A stretch of 64,000 nucleotides of DNA from Pseudomonas sp. SJZ079. GTDB lineage: Bacteria; Pseudomonadota; Gammaproteobacteria; Pseudomonadales; Pseudomonadaceae. The notes beneath the pieces were generated by a model. The model searched no databases. It was given only the letters and a program-made list of their open reading frames with translations, and was not told the origin of the DNA. This document shows, in pieces, positions 25,232 through 35,439 of this stretch. The translations under genes were made by a program, and so were the position numbers. The DNA is taken from the NCBI RefSeq assembly GCF_007993865.1, contig NZ_VIUH01000020.1, positions 1 through 64,000 of the forward strand, read 5' to 3'. Positions within the stretch are counted from its first letter, which is position 1. Every line of letters begins with the position of its first letter.

Positions 25232-27325
25232 ATGCATACGTTCTTTATCGCCCCCACCGGATTCGGCGTCGGCCTGACCTCTACCAGCCTGGGCCTGGTC
25301 GGTGCCTTGGAACGGGCCGGGCTCAAGGTCGGCTTTTTCAAGCCGATCGCCCAACCGCACCCGGGCGACGAGGGCCCGGAGCGTTCCAGCGAGCTGATCG
25401 CCCGCACCCATGGCCTGGACTCACCGAAACCGCTGAGCCTGGCGCATGTCGAACAGATGCTCGGCGATGGTCAGCTGGACGACCTGCTCGAAGAAATCGT
25501 CAGCCTGTATCAACAGGCCGCCGTCGATAAGGATGTGGTCATAGTCGAGGGCATGGTGCCGACCCGGCATAGCAGTTATGCGGCGCGGGTCAACTTGCAC
25601 CTGGCCAAGAGCCTGGACGCCGAAGTGATTCTGGTCTCGGCCCCCGAACAGGAGAGCCTGAGCGAACTGTCCGACCGGGTGGAAATCCTCGCCCAGCTGT
25701 TTGGCGGACCGAAGGACCCGAAACTGCTTGGGGTGATCCTCAACAAGGTGCGTAGCGAGGAGGGTCTGGAGGCCTTCGCCAAGCGCCTGCACGAGTTGTC
25801 ACCCTTGCTCAAGACCGACGATTTCCGCCTGCTCGGCTGCATCCCCTGGCAGGAGGAGTTGAACGCCCCGCGCACCCGTGACATCGCCGACCTGCTCGAT
25901 GCGCGGGTCCTCAACGCCGGTGACTACGAGCAACGTCGGGTGCTGAAAATCGTGCTCTGCGCGCGCGCCGTGGCCAATACCGTGCAACTGCTCCAGCCCG
26001 GCACGCTGGTGGTGACACCGGGCGACCGTGACGACATCATCCTCGCCGCGAGCCTGGCCGCGATGAACGGCATGTCGCTGGCCGGCCTGCTGCTATGCAG
26101 CGATTTCACGCCTGACCCGCGGATCATGGAACTGTGCCGCGGCGCGCTGCACAGCGGCCTGCCGGTGCTGACCGTGAGCACCGGTTCCTACGACACCGCG
26201 ACCAACCTCAACCAGCTGAACAAGGAAATTCCGCTGGATGACAAGGAGCGTGCGGAAAAGGTCGCCGACTTCGTCGCCAGTCATATCGATCACGACTGGT
26301 TGCGCGTGCGCTGCGGTACCCCGAACGAACACCATCTGTCACCGGCGGCGTTCCGTTACCAACTGGTGCAGCGGGCCAAGGCCGCGAACAAGCGTATCGT
26401 CCTGCCGGAAGGCAGCGAACCGCGTACTGTGCAGGCCGCCGCCCTCTGCCAGGCGCGCGGCATCGCACGCTGCGTGCTGCTGGCCAAGCCAGAAGAAGTA
26501 CAGGCGGTGGCCCAGGCGCACGGCATCGCGCTACCGCCAGGTCTGGAGATTCTCGACCCCGACCTGATCCGCGAGCGCTATGTCGAACCGATGGTGCAGC
26601 TGCGCAAAGGCAAGGGGCTGAATGCGCCGATGGCCGCCGCGCAATTGGACGATACCGTGGTCCTCGGCACCATGATGCTGGCTCTGGACGAGGTCGATGG
26701 CCTGGTTTCCGGCGCCATCCACACCACCGCCAATACGATTCGTCCGGCCCTGCAGCTGATCAAGACCGCGCCTGGCTACAAGCTGGTGTCATCGGTGTTC
26801 TTCATGCTGCTGCCGGACCAGGTGGTGGTCTACGGCGACTGCGCGGTCAACCCGGACCCGAATGCCGAGGAACTGGCGGAAATTGCGTTGCAAAGCGCCG
26901 CCTCGGCCAGCGCCTTCGGCATTCCGCCGCGCGTGGCGATGCTCAGCTATGCCACCGGCGACTCGGGCAACGGCGACGACGTGGACAAAGTCCGCGAGGC
27001 CACGCGCCTGGCCAAGCAAAGTAGCCCGGATTTACTCCTCGACGGCCCGCTGCAATACGACGCAGCCGCGATCGCCAGCGTCGGCCGGCAAAAAGCCCCG
27101 AACAGCCCAGTGGCCGGCCAGGCCACGGTTTTCGTGTTTCCCGACCTGAATACCGGCAACACCACCTACAAAGCGGTGCAACGCAGTGCCGACTGCGTCA
27201 GCGTCGGTCCCATGCTGCAGGGACTGCGCAAACCGGTGAACGACTTGTCGCGTGGCGCCTTGGTCGACGACATCGTCTACACCATCGCCCTGACTGCGAT
27301 TCAGGCGGCGAATTTGGCCAACTAA
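25232..27325 (+). CDS. pta: Phosphate acetyltransferase (long form)
   Basis: A 697-residue long-type Pta. An N-terminal P-loop NTPase-like domain (PTGFGVGLTS at 8-17), a DRTGG domain (about 210-330) and a C-terminal catalytic domain (about 370-697) are seen. It converts acetyl-CoA and phosphate to acetyl phosphate. It follows ackA and ends before a clear terminator at 27368. Confidence 0.95.
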   Translation: MHTFFIAPTGFGVGLTSTSLGLVGALERAGLKVGFFKPIAQPHPGDEGPERSSELIARTHGLDSPKPLSLAHVEQMLGDGQLDDLLEEIVSLYQQAAVDKDVVIVEGMVPTRHSSYAARVNLHLAKSLDAEVILVSAPEQESLSELSDRVEILAQLFGGPKDPKLLGVILNKVRSEEGLEAFAKRLHELSPLLKTDDFRLLGCIPWQEELNAPRTRDIADLLDARVLNAGDYEQRRVLKIVLCARAVANTVQLLQPGTLVVTPGDRDDIILAASLAAMNGMSLAGLLLCSDFTPDPRIMELCRGALHSGLPVLTVSTGSYDTATNLNQLNKEIPLDDKERAEKVADFVASHIDHDWLRVRCGTPNEHHLSPAAFRYQLVQRAKAANKRIVLPEGSEPRTVQAAALCQARGIARCVLLAKPEEVQAVAQAHGIALPPGLEILDPDLIRERYVEPMVQLRKGKGLNAPMAAAQLDDTVVLGTMMLALDEVDGLVSGAIHTTANTIRPALQLIKTAPGYKLVSSVFFMLLPDQVVVYGDCAVNPDPNAEELAEIALQSAASASAFGIPPRVAMLSYATGDSGNGDDVDKVREATRLAKQSSPDLLLDGPLQYDAAAIASVGRQKAPNSPVAGQATVFVFPDLNTGNTTYKAVQRSADCVSVGPMLQGLRKPVNDLSRGALVDDIVYTIALTAIQAANLAN

Positions 27326-27367
27326 CACGCCAATTAGTCGTCGCAGCAGGCGAGATCGGCAAAGCAA

Positions 27368-27400
27368 AAAACGCCAGGCCTGGAATGGCCTCTGGCGTTT
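27368..27400 (+). terminator. Terminator after pta
   Basis: AAACGCCAG and CTGGCGTTT pair with an extra inner GCC/GGC stem. The T-run is short, but the stem is strong. Confidence 0.7.
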
Positions 27401-27447
27401 CGCTACAGCCCATGCGCCGCAGCGCTGCGTTCGGTGCGGCTGTAGCG
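27401..27447. repeat. REP-like inverted repeat
   Basis: CGCTACAGCC (27401-27410) pairs perfectly with GGCTGTAGCG (27438-27447); GCGCCGCAG/CTGCG pairing continues inside. It lies directly behind the pta terminator, a common place for REP elements. Confidence 0.5.
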
Positions 27448-27571
27448 GGCTTTGCAGTTCAGCTGGCAATCGTTAACATCGGCCACCAAGCAAGCCCGCC
27501 CCGATCAAAAAAGCGGGTACTCCCCCGATTCGAGGCGATCCTGTCGCCTCTCTGCCGAAGGCGCCCGCCCC

Positions 27572-28480
27572 ATGCTGTCCTTTCTGCCTAGCCCCGTACG
27601 CGGCACTCTTGCGGCCCTGCTGCTCTTCGTCAATACCCTGATCTGGTGCTGGTTTTTATTTATCGCCGCTCTGGTCAAGCTGTGCTTACCGTTCAAGCCG
27701 GTACGCAAAGTCTGTAACCAGGTGCTCAACTGGGTGGCGGAAGCCTGGATTACCTGCAACAGCGGCTGGATGTGGCTGACGCAAAAAACCCGGTGGGATC
27801 TACAGGGCCGCGAGCAACTGAAGTATGACGGTTGGTACCTGGTCACCAGCAATCACCAGAGCTGGGTCGATATCCTCGCGCTGCAGCACACGCTGAACCG
27901 GCGCATGCCGTTTTTCAAATTCTTCCTCAAGCAGGAATTGATCTGGGTACCGGTGATTGGCCTGTGCTGGTGGGCGCTGGATTTCCCTTTCATGAAGCGC
28001 TACTCGAAAGCCTACCTGGCCAAATACCCGGAGAAGAAAGGCCAGGACACCCTGACCACGCGCAAGGCCTGCGAAAAATTTCGCGACGTACCGGTGGCCG
28101 TGTTCAACTTCCTCGAAGGCACCCGATTCACCCAGGCCAAGCATGATCAGCAAGACTCGCCTTTCCGTTACCTGCTCAAGCCCAAAGCCGGCGGTATCGC
28201 CTACGTCCTGGACGCCATGGGCAGCCAGCTCAAATCCATGGTGAACATCACCATCCACTACCCTGCCGGCAACCCGAGTTTTTGGGCCTTTCTCTGCGGT
28301 GAAGTGCCCAAGGTGGTGATTCGTTATCAGCGCCAGGACATCCCCAAGGAATTCCTCGGCAAGGATTACCACAGCGATGAAGCGTACCGCCTGGCGTTCC
28401 AGCAATGGATCAATCAACTGTGGCAGGAGAAGGACGCCACGCTGGCAGACCTGCATCGGCAGTACGCCACGCCACAATAG
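27572..28480 (+). CDS. Membrane acyltransferase (PlsC/YihG-like)
   Basis: A 302-residue 1-acylglycerol-3-phosphate acyltransferase family protein. One or two N-terminal membrane helices (about 10-45) precede the catalytic N-H-Q-S-W-V-D motif (here SNHQSWVD; the usual H-x4-D) and the FLEGTRFTQAKH motif. It should acylate lysophospholipid or a related lipid at the inner membrane. The family includes YihG of E. coli. It is convergent with the receiver-GGDEF-EAL gene. Confidence 0.85.
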   Translation: MLSFLPSPVRGTLAALLLFVNTLIWCWFLFIAALVKLCLPFKPVRKVCNQVLNWVAEAWITCNSGWMWLTQKTRWDLQGREQLKYDGWYLVTSNHQSWVDILALQHTLNRRMPFFKFFLKQELIWVPVIGLCWWALDFPFMKRYSKAYLAKYPEKKGQDTLTTRKACEKFRDVPVAVFNFLEGTRFTQAKHDQQDSPFRYLLKPKAGGIAYVLDAMGSQLKSMVNITIHYPAGNPSFWAFLCGEVPKVVIRYQRQDIPKEFLGKDYHSDEAYRLAFQQWINQLWQEKDATLADLHRQYATPQ

Positions 28481-28501
28481 TTCGACTCTAGGAGCGACCG
28501 C

Positions 28502-30655
28502 TCAAGTAACGAGCGGTTGATTACCGGGCAACGGCAGTGCTGACCAGTCCAGTTGCGCCGGGAACTCCTGCGCTTGCGCGGCAGGCAACCCTGGCGCGAC
28601 CAAGAAGCCCTGCATGATGGCGCACTGGTGAGCCACCAGCCAATCGCGCTGGGCCATGGTCTCCACCCCCTCGGCGACCACCTCCAGGCCCAGATGCCGG
28701 CCCAGGTCGATGATGGTGCTGACCACGGCGGCATCGCGCGGCGAGTCGAGCATATTGGCGATGAACAGCTGATCGATCTTTAGCGTGTCCAGCTCGAAAT
28801 GACGCAGGTAGGCCAAAGATGAATAGCCGGTACCGAAGTCGTCGATGGCGACCTTCACGCCCAGCGTGCGCAACTGCCGCAGCTGCTTCTGGGTAGCTCC
28901 CATATCCTGCATCAGCGCGCTTTCGGTGACCTCCACTTCCAGTTGCGCCGGCTCCAGCTGATATTCCTGCAACACCCGGCGCAGCTCATCGACCAACTGC
29001 GGCATGCCGAACTGCACGGGGCTGACATTCAGGCTAAGCACCAGGTCATTGGCAAACCACTGGCTCATACTGCTGCGCTGCTGGGCTCCCTGGCGAAAGA
29101 TCCAGCCACCCAAACGGTTGATCAGTCGGGTTTCCTCCAGCAGCGGAATAAACACGCTGGGCCCTACGGTACCGGCGACCGGATGCTCCCAGCGCAGCAA
29201 TCCCTCGAAGCCGCGCAACCGTCCGCTGTCGAGATACACCTGTGGTTGATAGACCAAGCGAAAATCATCGTGCTCAATCGCCGTGCGCAAACCCTCCTCG
29301 AGCATCAACCGGGAACGCGCCCGTCCATTCATTTCCGGCAGGAAAAACCGGTATTGCTGGCGCCCAGCGCGCTTGGCCTCGTACATGGCCATGTCCGCAG
29401 CCCGCAATAATCCGTCGACGGTCTGCCCGCACTCGGGGAAACAGGCGATCCCCACGCTGGCACCGAGGGTGAACTCAACCCCGTCCAGGCTATGGCGCAC
29501 CGAAACCTGTTCGATCAACTTCTCGGCTATCCGTGCCGCGTCTTCGGGGTGCCCCAGGCCGTCGATTAGAACGGTAAACTCATCACCGCCCATGCGCGCC
29601 AGCGTGTCATAGGGCCGCAGGTTGACTTTCAACTGTTCGCCGACCCGACACAGCACCTGATCGCCCGCATCATGGCCGAGCGAGTCATTGATGCGCTTGA
29701 AACCGTCCAGGTCGAGATACAGTACCGCCATGGAGCGACCACTGCGTTTGCTGCGTGAGAGTGCTGATTCCATGGCCAGGTAGAAGCCGCGCCGGTTGAT
29801 CAACCCGGTCAAGGCATCGGTGACCGCCAATGACTCCAGCTGGTTATGCAGGCCGCGCACCACCGACATGTCCAGGGCAATGATCACCATGGCCTTCTGC
29901 AGTCGGGGTAAGGGTGAACAGGACAAGGCCACCGGCACGCTTTCGCCAGCGCGCGGGCGGAGGCTGGCGTCGTGCAGACGATAGGTTTCCTGGCGTCGCC
30001 AGGCCTGGTAGAACTCCGACTCGCCCCAGGCACAATCGACCTCGGGGGTCAGCAGCCAGGACAGCATCGCGGTGCCCTCCAGATCGCTCACCGAGCAGTG
30101 CAGCATCTGCGCCATTGCGGGGTTGGCAAAGCTGATCAGGCCCGTTTCGCCAACCACCACGATGCCCTCTGCGGCATTATCCAGCACCGAGGCATTGAAC
30201 GCCCGCGCACTATCCAGTTGCTGGGTCAGCTGCAAAAGATCGCTGCGATTGCGCTCAAGATCGAGCAGGGAGTGAATCTTCTGACGCAGCACCTGCGGCT
30301 CGAAGGGTTTCAGCATGAAATCCACCGCGCCGGTGGCATAGCCCTGGAGCACGGCGTCCTGGGTCTGCGAGATGGCCGAGACAAAGATAATCGGCGTGAA
30401 GCGTGTGCGCGGGTTACCACGCATCAACCGCGCCACTTCGAAGCCATCCATGTGCGGCATCTGCACGTCCAGGAGCACCAAGCCGACGTGCTCTTCCAGC
30501 AGGCATCTCAAGGCCGCTTCACCGGAGCCGACGCAACGTAATTGCCAATCCCCCTCGTCCAGCAGCGCCTCCATTGCCACGAGATTCTCCGGACGGTCGT
30601 CCACCACCAGAAGCACCTGAGAACTTCGCACTGCTTTCATCTGCGCCTGAGCCAT
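28502..30655 (-). CDS. Response regulator with PAS, GGDEF and EAL domains
   Basis: A 717-residue protein: receiver (about 12-135, phosphate acceptor D63 in LLDVQMP), PAS (about 150-265), GGDEF (about 280-445, motif GGDEF at 356-360) and EAL (about 460-705). The EAL motif reads E484-G-L, a common active variant, and DDFGTGYSS is intact, so both c-di-GMP synthesis and breakdown are possible. A strong AAAGGAG site fixes the start. It follows the hybrid kinase gene by 50 bases, which is the likely phosphate donor. Confidence 0.9.
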   Translation of the reverse strand: MAQAQMKAVRSSQVLLVVDDRPENLVAMEALLDEGDWQLRCVGSGEAALRCLLEEHVGLVLLDVQMPHMDGFEVARLMRGNPRTRFTPIIFVSAISQTQDAVLQGYATGAVDFMLKPFEPQVLRQKIHSLLDLERNRSDLLQLTQQLDSARAFNASVLDNAAEGIVVVGETGLISFANPAMAQMLHCSVSDLEGTAMLSWLLTPEVDCAWGESEFYQAWRRQETYRLHDASLRPRAGESVPVALSCSPLPRLQKAMVIIALDMSVVRGLHNQLESLAVTDALTGLINRRGFYLAMESALSRSKRSGRSMAVLYLDLDGFKRINDSLGHDAGDQVLCRVGEQLKVNLRPYDTLARMGGDEFTVLIDGLGHPEDAARIAEKLIEQVSVRHSLDGVEFTLGASVGIACFPECGQTVDGLLRAADMAMYEAKRAGRQQYRFFLPEMNGRARSRLMLEEGLRTAIEHDDFRLVYQPQVYLDSGRLRGFEGLLRWEHPVAGTVGPSVFIPLLEETRLINRLGGWIFRQGAQQRSSMSQWFANDLVLSLNVSPVQFGMPQLVDELRRVLQEYQLEPAQLEVEVTESALMQDMGATQKQLRQLRTLGVKVAIDDFGTGYSSLAYLRHFELDTLKIDQLFIANMLDSPRDAAVVSTIIDLGRHLGLEVVAEGVETMAQRDWLVAHQCAIMQGFLVAPGLPAAQAQEFPAQLDWSALPLPGNQPLVT

Positions 30656-30705
30656 GTACCACTCCTTTGCGGGTAAACAACCTGTGCCTGCAGGTGCCCG
30701 GCCGT

Positions 30706-33700
30706 TCATGGCCGATCATCAAGCAACGCAGTAGCGTCAGACGCTCTATCGGACGCTCTAAACGACATCTCGCTGCTATTCAGCCAGCGCAGCAGAGTGA
30801 CAAGCAACTCATCGCGGCTGACCGGCTTGGTCAGATAATCATCGGCGCCGGCGGCGATACATTTGTCCCGGTCGCCCTTCATCGCATGGGCAGTCAGGGC
30901 GATGATCGGAATACTGCAGCGATGCTCCTGCTTGAGCAGGCGAGTCGCGGTGTAACCGTCCATATTCGGCATGGCCATATCCATCAGGATCAGGTCGAAA
31001 GGCTCTAGCGGGTAACGCTCGATGGCCTCCAGCCCATCCTTGGCCGCGCTGCTCTTGATCCCCACCTCATCGAGCAATGCGGTCATGGCATAGACATTGC
31101 GCACATCGTCATCCACCAGCAACACCCGCCGCCCGGCCAGCGGCTGACTGAGCGGCGGCGCGAGCAGGCTCTGCACGGGATCGCGCACACTACCAAGGAA
31201 GCCCTGCACGGCCTGGCCCAGCTCCTGCGTGTCCTCACCGTGCTTGCGCACCACCACTGCTGAGTAACGTCTGAGCCGCTGCAGCGCCTGTTGCGCCACG
31301 TCCACACCGGTATTGATCACCACCCGCGTACCATTCAGCGGACGCTGACAGTCCAGGCTCTCCAGCAGCTCGAAACCATCCTGATCGGGTAGGTCGAGAT
31401 CGATCACCAAGGCCGTGAAATGCCCTGCGGCATAGGCCTCGCAGGCTTCCTCGCCAGTGCTGCAGGTGGTCACGGTAAACCCCAGCTGTTGCAGGTGTTC
31501 ACGGTAATGCTCGCGCTCGACCTCGACGTCCTCCACCAACAACAGCGTCTGGGCCGGTGGATGGTCACTGCCCTGCAGTCCGATGAAGACTTGCTCAAGG
31601 TCCTCGCGATCAATGGGTTTAACCAGGTAGTGGGTACCGTCATCGTTCCAGCCGACCGGTTGCGGCACGCAGGAAATGATGTGCACCGGCGTACTGCGAT
31701 TGCTGACCTGGCCGCGCAGACGGCGAAACAGCTGCCAGCCACTGATATCCGGGAGCAGGATATCCAGGATCACCGCGCTGAAAGATTCCTCTTCCAGCAA
31801 CTTGAGCGCTTGCAAACCGGTACGGCAATGCACGCTGGTGAAACCATGGGTATGCGCCGCCTCGATGATAATCGCCGCAAAGTTGGGATCATCTTCGATG
31901 ATTAGAACCGCCGGCCCCACACCGCTTCGCGGCACGGGTTCAGCAGCGCCAGCACCCTCGAGCGGCGCCTCCACGCGCATCGGCAAACGCAGGGTGAAGC
32001 AGGCGCCTTGCGCGGGCGCACTTTGCAGGCTGATCTCGCCGCCCATGGCCTGCACCAACTGCCGGGTGATCGCCAGCCCCAGCCCGGTACCGCCAAAACG
32101 GCGACTGGTGGAGCCATCGATTTGCTGAAACGCCTGAAAAATCTGCTCATGCTGGTCGGCTGCGATGCCGATACCAGTATCGCGCACGCTGAAGAGCAAC
32201 TGCATGCTCGGCCCATCGTCGCCACTTGGCTCGCACTCAACCGTCAGGTTCACTTCGCCCTGCTCGGTGAACTTGCATGCATTGGACAGCAAATTGCGCA
32301 GGATCTGCTGCAGCCGCGCACGGTCTGTGTGCACCACCCGTGGCACCTCGGCCTGCAGCTCGGAGTGCAGGCGCAAGCCCTTGAGCTCGGCCATAGGTCG
32401 CATGCTGGCATCCAACTCGGCCAGAAGCTCCTGCAGATTCAGCGGCTCCAGCTTGAGTTCGATGCGCCCGGACTCAACTTTGGCCAAATCGAGGATGCTG
32501 TTGATCAACTGCAGCAGATCGCTGCCAGCGCGGTGGACAATGTCGGCGTGCTTGACCTGCTTCTCTGTGAGGGTGGCGCCGCTGTTCAGACGCAGTTGGT
32601 CGCTGAGGATCAGGATGCTATTGAGCGGGGTGCGCAACTCATGGGACATGTTGGCCAGAAACTCGGACTTATAGCGGCTGGCCAGGGTCAACTGCTCGGC
32701 CTGATCGCGTAGGCGCTGCTCCGCGGCCTTGCGCTCGCTGATGTCGATAATCACCACCTGTACCAACGCGTCCTCGCCACTGCGGATCGGCGAAAGCCCC
32801 ACCTCCAGAGGAATCAGACGACCGTCGCGGTGCTGGCCGAACAGGTCGCGGTTGCTGCCCATGCGCCGCGGCTCGGGGTTGTTCTGGTAGTTGCGGCGGA
32901 ACCCCACATGCGCCTCATGCTGCTCCTGAGGTAACAGTTTTTCCACCGGCTGGCCAAGCAGTTCCTGGCGCGTGTAACCGAACATCTGCTCGGTCTGCTG
33001 GTTGACCATGGCAATCTGCCCAGCACTGTCGACCAGGATAATCGAGTTGGGCGACGCCTCAACCACCAGGCGAAAGCGCTCTTCGGCACTTTTCCGCGCC
33101 CTCAAGTCGATCAAGTTGAGTACGTAGTTGGCCCCCCTCGACTCGGCCAACACGCTCAAGCTCAGGGTCACGGGCACACGGACGCCACTGTCGCAACGCA
33201 CTTCATAATCGTTGTCCAACAGCGGGGTATCGCCTTCCTTGGTCAGCTCGCCAAAGTCATCCAGCTCTGGCAGGAAGCGCCGTACGCGCTCGCCCACCAG
33301 GGCTTCGGCTGGGCATTCAAGCAGCTCCGTAGCGCTGCGATTGACCATTTCGATGCGCCCGTCGGCATTGCAGAGCAAGGTCGCGACCGGCAGTCGCTCG
33401 ATCAGCAGGCGGAAACGCTCTTCGCGCTCACGCAATTGTCGGGTGGCCAGCCGGCTAGCACTCAGTTCGCGCTCGCGCAGGTACAGGTAACCACCGATCA
33501 AAAGCGCCAACAAGCCGCTGGCAATCAGCCCCATCCACAGACTGAAGGTCCTGCTTCGACTCCCCAGGGCCGCTTCGTAATCGGCGGTGCTGCCAACCTC
33601 AAGCACCCAGGTTCGCCCGAACAGGGGCAGTTCCAGGGTCTGCCGAAGACGCGACGGCAAGGTGGCGGCCGGCTGATTGGCACTCAGTAGAACGGTATCC

Positions 33701-34488
33701 GGCGCGGACAAATCCTTGATCGCAATCTCGAACAGGCGGCTCTGCGACCCGAGAATCCCCGCCATCAGGTCATGACTTCGAAACGCCCCGTAGACGAAGC
33801 CAAGTAACGCCGCGTGGCGCTCCTCCACGCTACTCAACGGCATGCCCGCCTGAAATACCGGCAGGTACAGCATCACCCCGCCCTGCACATCCGCCTCGGT
33901 TTCCTGCTTGAGCGTGAGCGGTGCAGTCAAGGCTGCGACACCGCTACTGTAGGCTTGTTCAATCGCGGCCCGGCGCACGGACTCGCTGAACATGTCATAA
34001 CCCAGAGCACGACGATTGCGCCAGTCGAGCGGACTGATGTAATCGATCAGCACGTACTCATCACGCGGTTCTGGAGGAAACACACGGTAGTCGCTACGCC
34101 CGGCAGAGCGGACGTCAGCCAGGAAATCGTCGAGCTGCTCCTGTTTTAGATAGCGCGCCCACCCCAGCGCCTGCATGCCGGGATAGCGATCCTGCAACTG
34201 CAACTGATCGACTGCCCGCTCCCACTCCTGATACGAAACGCTGTCACTGCCAAGCAGTAGACCGGACATGCCACGCAAGACCATTTCATAGGCACGCATG
34301 CGAGTAACCACCCGCTGCCCGACATCTTGCGCCTCAAGCTGAAAGCGTTGCTGAACGCCCTCTCGGTTGCGGGCCTCGAAACTCTGCCACAGCCAGACGC
34401 TCAGTGCGCCGAACCCCAACAATACCGCCAGGGTGGCCCCGAGCGGCAGTCCGTACTTTTGGCAAATAGCACTAGATCTGTCGTCCAT
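30706..34488 (-). CDS. Hybrid sensor histidine kinase with CHASE, two PAS and three receivers
   Basis: A 1260-residue membrane kinase. Order: helix (about 15-35), periplasmic CHASE domain (about 65-300), helix (about 315-337), PAS (about 355-465), PAS (about 470-590), HisKA with H616 in SHELRTPLN, HATPase (N736 in the N-box; GTGLGL), then three receivers with acceptor aspartates D909, D1030 and D1170. The CHASE domain suggests an outside small-molecule signal. No Hpt domain is present, so phosphate may pass by a separate Hpt protein or straight to the downstream GGDEF-EAL regulator. The start at 34488 has a GGAA site; an upstream in-frame ATG at 34563 lacks one. Confidence 0.92.
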   Translation of the reverse strand: MDDRSSAICQKYGLPLGATLAVLLGFGALSVWLWQSFEARNREGVQQRFQLEAQDVGQRVVTRMRAYEMVLRGMSGLLLGSDSVSYQEWERAVDQLQLQDRYPGMQALGWARYLKQEQLDDFLADVRSAGRSDYRVFPPEPRDEYVLIDYISPLDWRNRRALGYDMFSESVRRAAIEQAYSSGVAALTAPLTLKQETEADVQGGVMLYLPVFQAGMPLSSVEERHAALLGFVYGAFRSHDLMAGILGSQSRLFEIAIKDLSAPDTVLLSANQPAATLPSRLRQTLELPLFGRTWVLEVGSTADYEAALGSRSRTFSLWMGLIASGLLALLIGGYLYLRERELSASRLATRQLREREERFRLLIERLPVATLLCNADGRIEMVNRSATELLECPAEALVGERVRRFLPELDDFGELTKEGDTPLLDNDYEVRCDSGVRVPVTLSLSVLAESRGANYVLNLIDLRARKSAEERFRLVVEASPNSIILVDSAGQIAMVNQQTEQMFGYTRQELLGQPVEKLLPQEQHEAHVGFRRNYQNNPEPRRMGSNRDLFGQHRDGRLIPLEVGLSPIRSGEDALVQVVIIDISERKAAEQRLRDQAEQLTLASRYKSEFLANMSHELRTPLNSILILSDQLRLNSGATLTEKQVKHADIVHRAGSDLLQLINSILDLAKVESGRIELKLEPLNLQELLAELDASMRPMAELKGLRLHSELQAEVPRVVHTDRARLQQILRNLLSNACKFTEQGEVNLTVECEPSGDDGPSMQLLFSVRDTGIGIAADQHEQIFQAFQQIDGSTSRRFGGTGLGLAITRQLVQAMGGEISLQSAPAQGACFTLRLPMRVEAPLEGAGAAEPVPRSGVGPAVLIIEDDPNFAAIIIEAAHTHGFTSVHCRTGLQALKLLEEESFSAVILDILLPDISGWQLFRRLRGQVSNRSTPVHIISCVPQPVGWNDDGTHYLVKPIDREDLEQVFIGLQGSDHPPAQTLLLVEDVEVEREHYREHLQQLGFTVTTCSTGEEACEAYAAGHFTALVIDLDLPDQDGFELLESLDCQRPLNGTRVVINTGVDVAQQALQRLRRYSAVVVRKHGEDTQELGQAVQGFLGSVRDPVQSLLAPPLSQPLAGRRVLLVDDDVRNVYAMTALLDEVGIKSSAAKDGLEAIERYPLEPFDLILMDMAMPNMDGYTATRLLKQEHRCSIPIIALTAHAMKGDRDKCIAAGADDYLTKPVSRDELLVTLLRWLNSSEMSFRASDRASDATALLDDRP

Positions 34489-34619
34489 GAGCGTTCCAAG
34501 TAATCCATAACCGGCAGCCACACAGCTGCTCCTCTCGGAGGCTTTCACAGCCCTCGAAAGCATAATAGTCAGGAATTGGAGAGCCGGCCTTGTGCCAGCA
34601 GGGATTTACTAGATAACGC

Positions 34620-34655
34620 CCCCAACAAACCACCGGCGCAACAGGCTTGTTGGGG
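34620..34655. terminator. Hairpin downstream of the OmpA lipoprotein gene
   Basis: CCCCAACAA (34620-34628) pairs with TTGTTGGGG (34647-34655). No T-run follows on the minus strand, so it may be a weak terminator or a 3' stabiliser. Confidence 0.5.
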
Positions 34656-34667
34656 AGCGAGAGTGGC

Positions 34668-35324
34668 TTACAGCGGACGCAAATTGATCTCGACGCGGCG
34701 ATTTTGCGCGCGACCGGCCTCGCTGGCGTTGCTGGCGACCGGCTGGTTCGGACCGGCACCGTAGGACGAAATCCGCTGAGCCGGCACGCCGTTACTGGTC
34801 AGGTACGACGCGACGCTTTGCGCACGACGGTTCGACAGATTCTGGTTGAGCTCGAGTGAACCCGTGCTGTCGGTGTGGCCAACGATGTCGATGCCGTTCT
34901 TGTCGAACTCCTTGAACACCGTGACCAGGGAATTCAGCGTCGGATAGAAACCACTGGAGATGTCAGACGAGTTGCTGGCGAAGGTGATGTTGCCCGGCAT
35001 GATCAGCTTCAGATCATCGCCATTGCGTTGCACCTGCACGCCAGTGCCTTGCAGGGTCTGGCGTAGCTTGGCTTCCTGAGTATCAACGTAGTAGCCATAG
35101 CCGCCGCCCGCAGCGCCGCCCACTGCGGCACCAATCAGCGCACCTTTGGCGCGGTCTTTCTTGCTCGAGGTGGCCGCGCCGATAACGGCGCCGGTCACCG
35201 CACCGACTCCGCCGTAAATCCCCGCCTTGCCGGCTTCACGCTCACCGGTATAGGGGTTGGTAGTGCAACCCGCTAGAAGAGTGAGACCGGCCGCTGCTAA
35301 TGCAAAATTACGCAATTTATTCAT
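34668..35324 (-). CDS. OmpA-family outer-membrane lipoprotein
   Basis: A 218-residue lipoprotein. The lipobox LLAGC puts the acylated cysteine at C20. A glycine-rich zipper (about 35-75, GGVGAVTGAVIGAA and GAAVGGAAGGGYGYY) is followed by a peptidoglycan-binding OmpA domain (about 105-218) with the HTDSTGS and NLSNRRAQSV motifs. It likely ties the outer membrane to the wall. A homologue sits in the same region of P. aeruginosa (PA0833 type). Confidence 0.9.
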   Translation of the reverse strand: MNKLRNFALAAAGLTLLAGCTTNPYTGEREAGKAGIYGGVGAVTGAVIGAATSSKKDRAKGALIGAAVGGAAGGGYGYYVDTQEAKLRQTLQGTGVQVQRNGDDLKLIMPGNITFASNSSDISSGFYPTLNSLVTVFKEFDKNGIDIVGHTDSTGSLELNQNLSNRRAQSVASYLTSNGVPAQRISSYGAGPNQPVASNASEAGRAQNRRVEINLRPL

Positions 35325-35439
35325 GAATGGTTCCTTTGCTTTTTTTCGTATTGGGACAGATTTCCGCCAGGGTTTTCGAGCGTTCGGTCAGCATTTAAGT
35401 TCCCTGCAGTCTGCAGCAAAAACCGCGAAATAGACCTGT

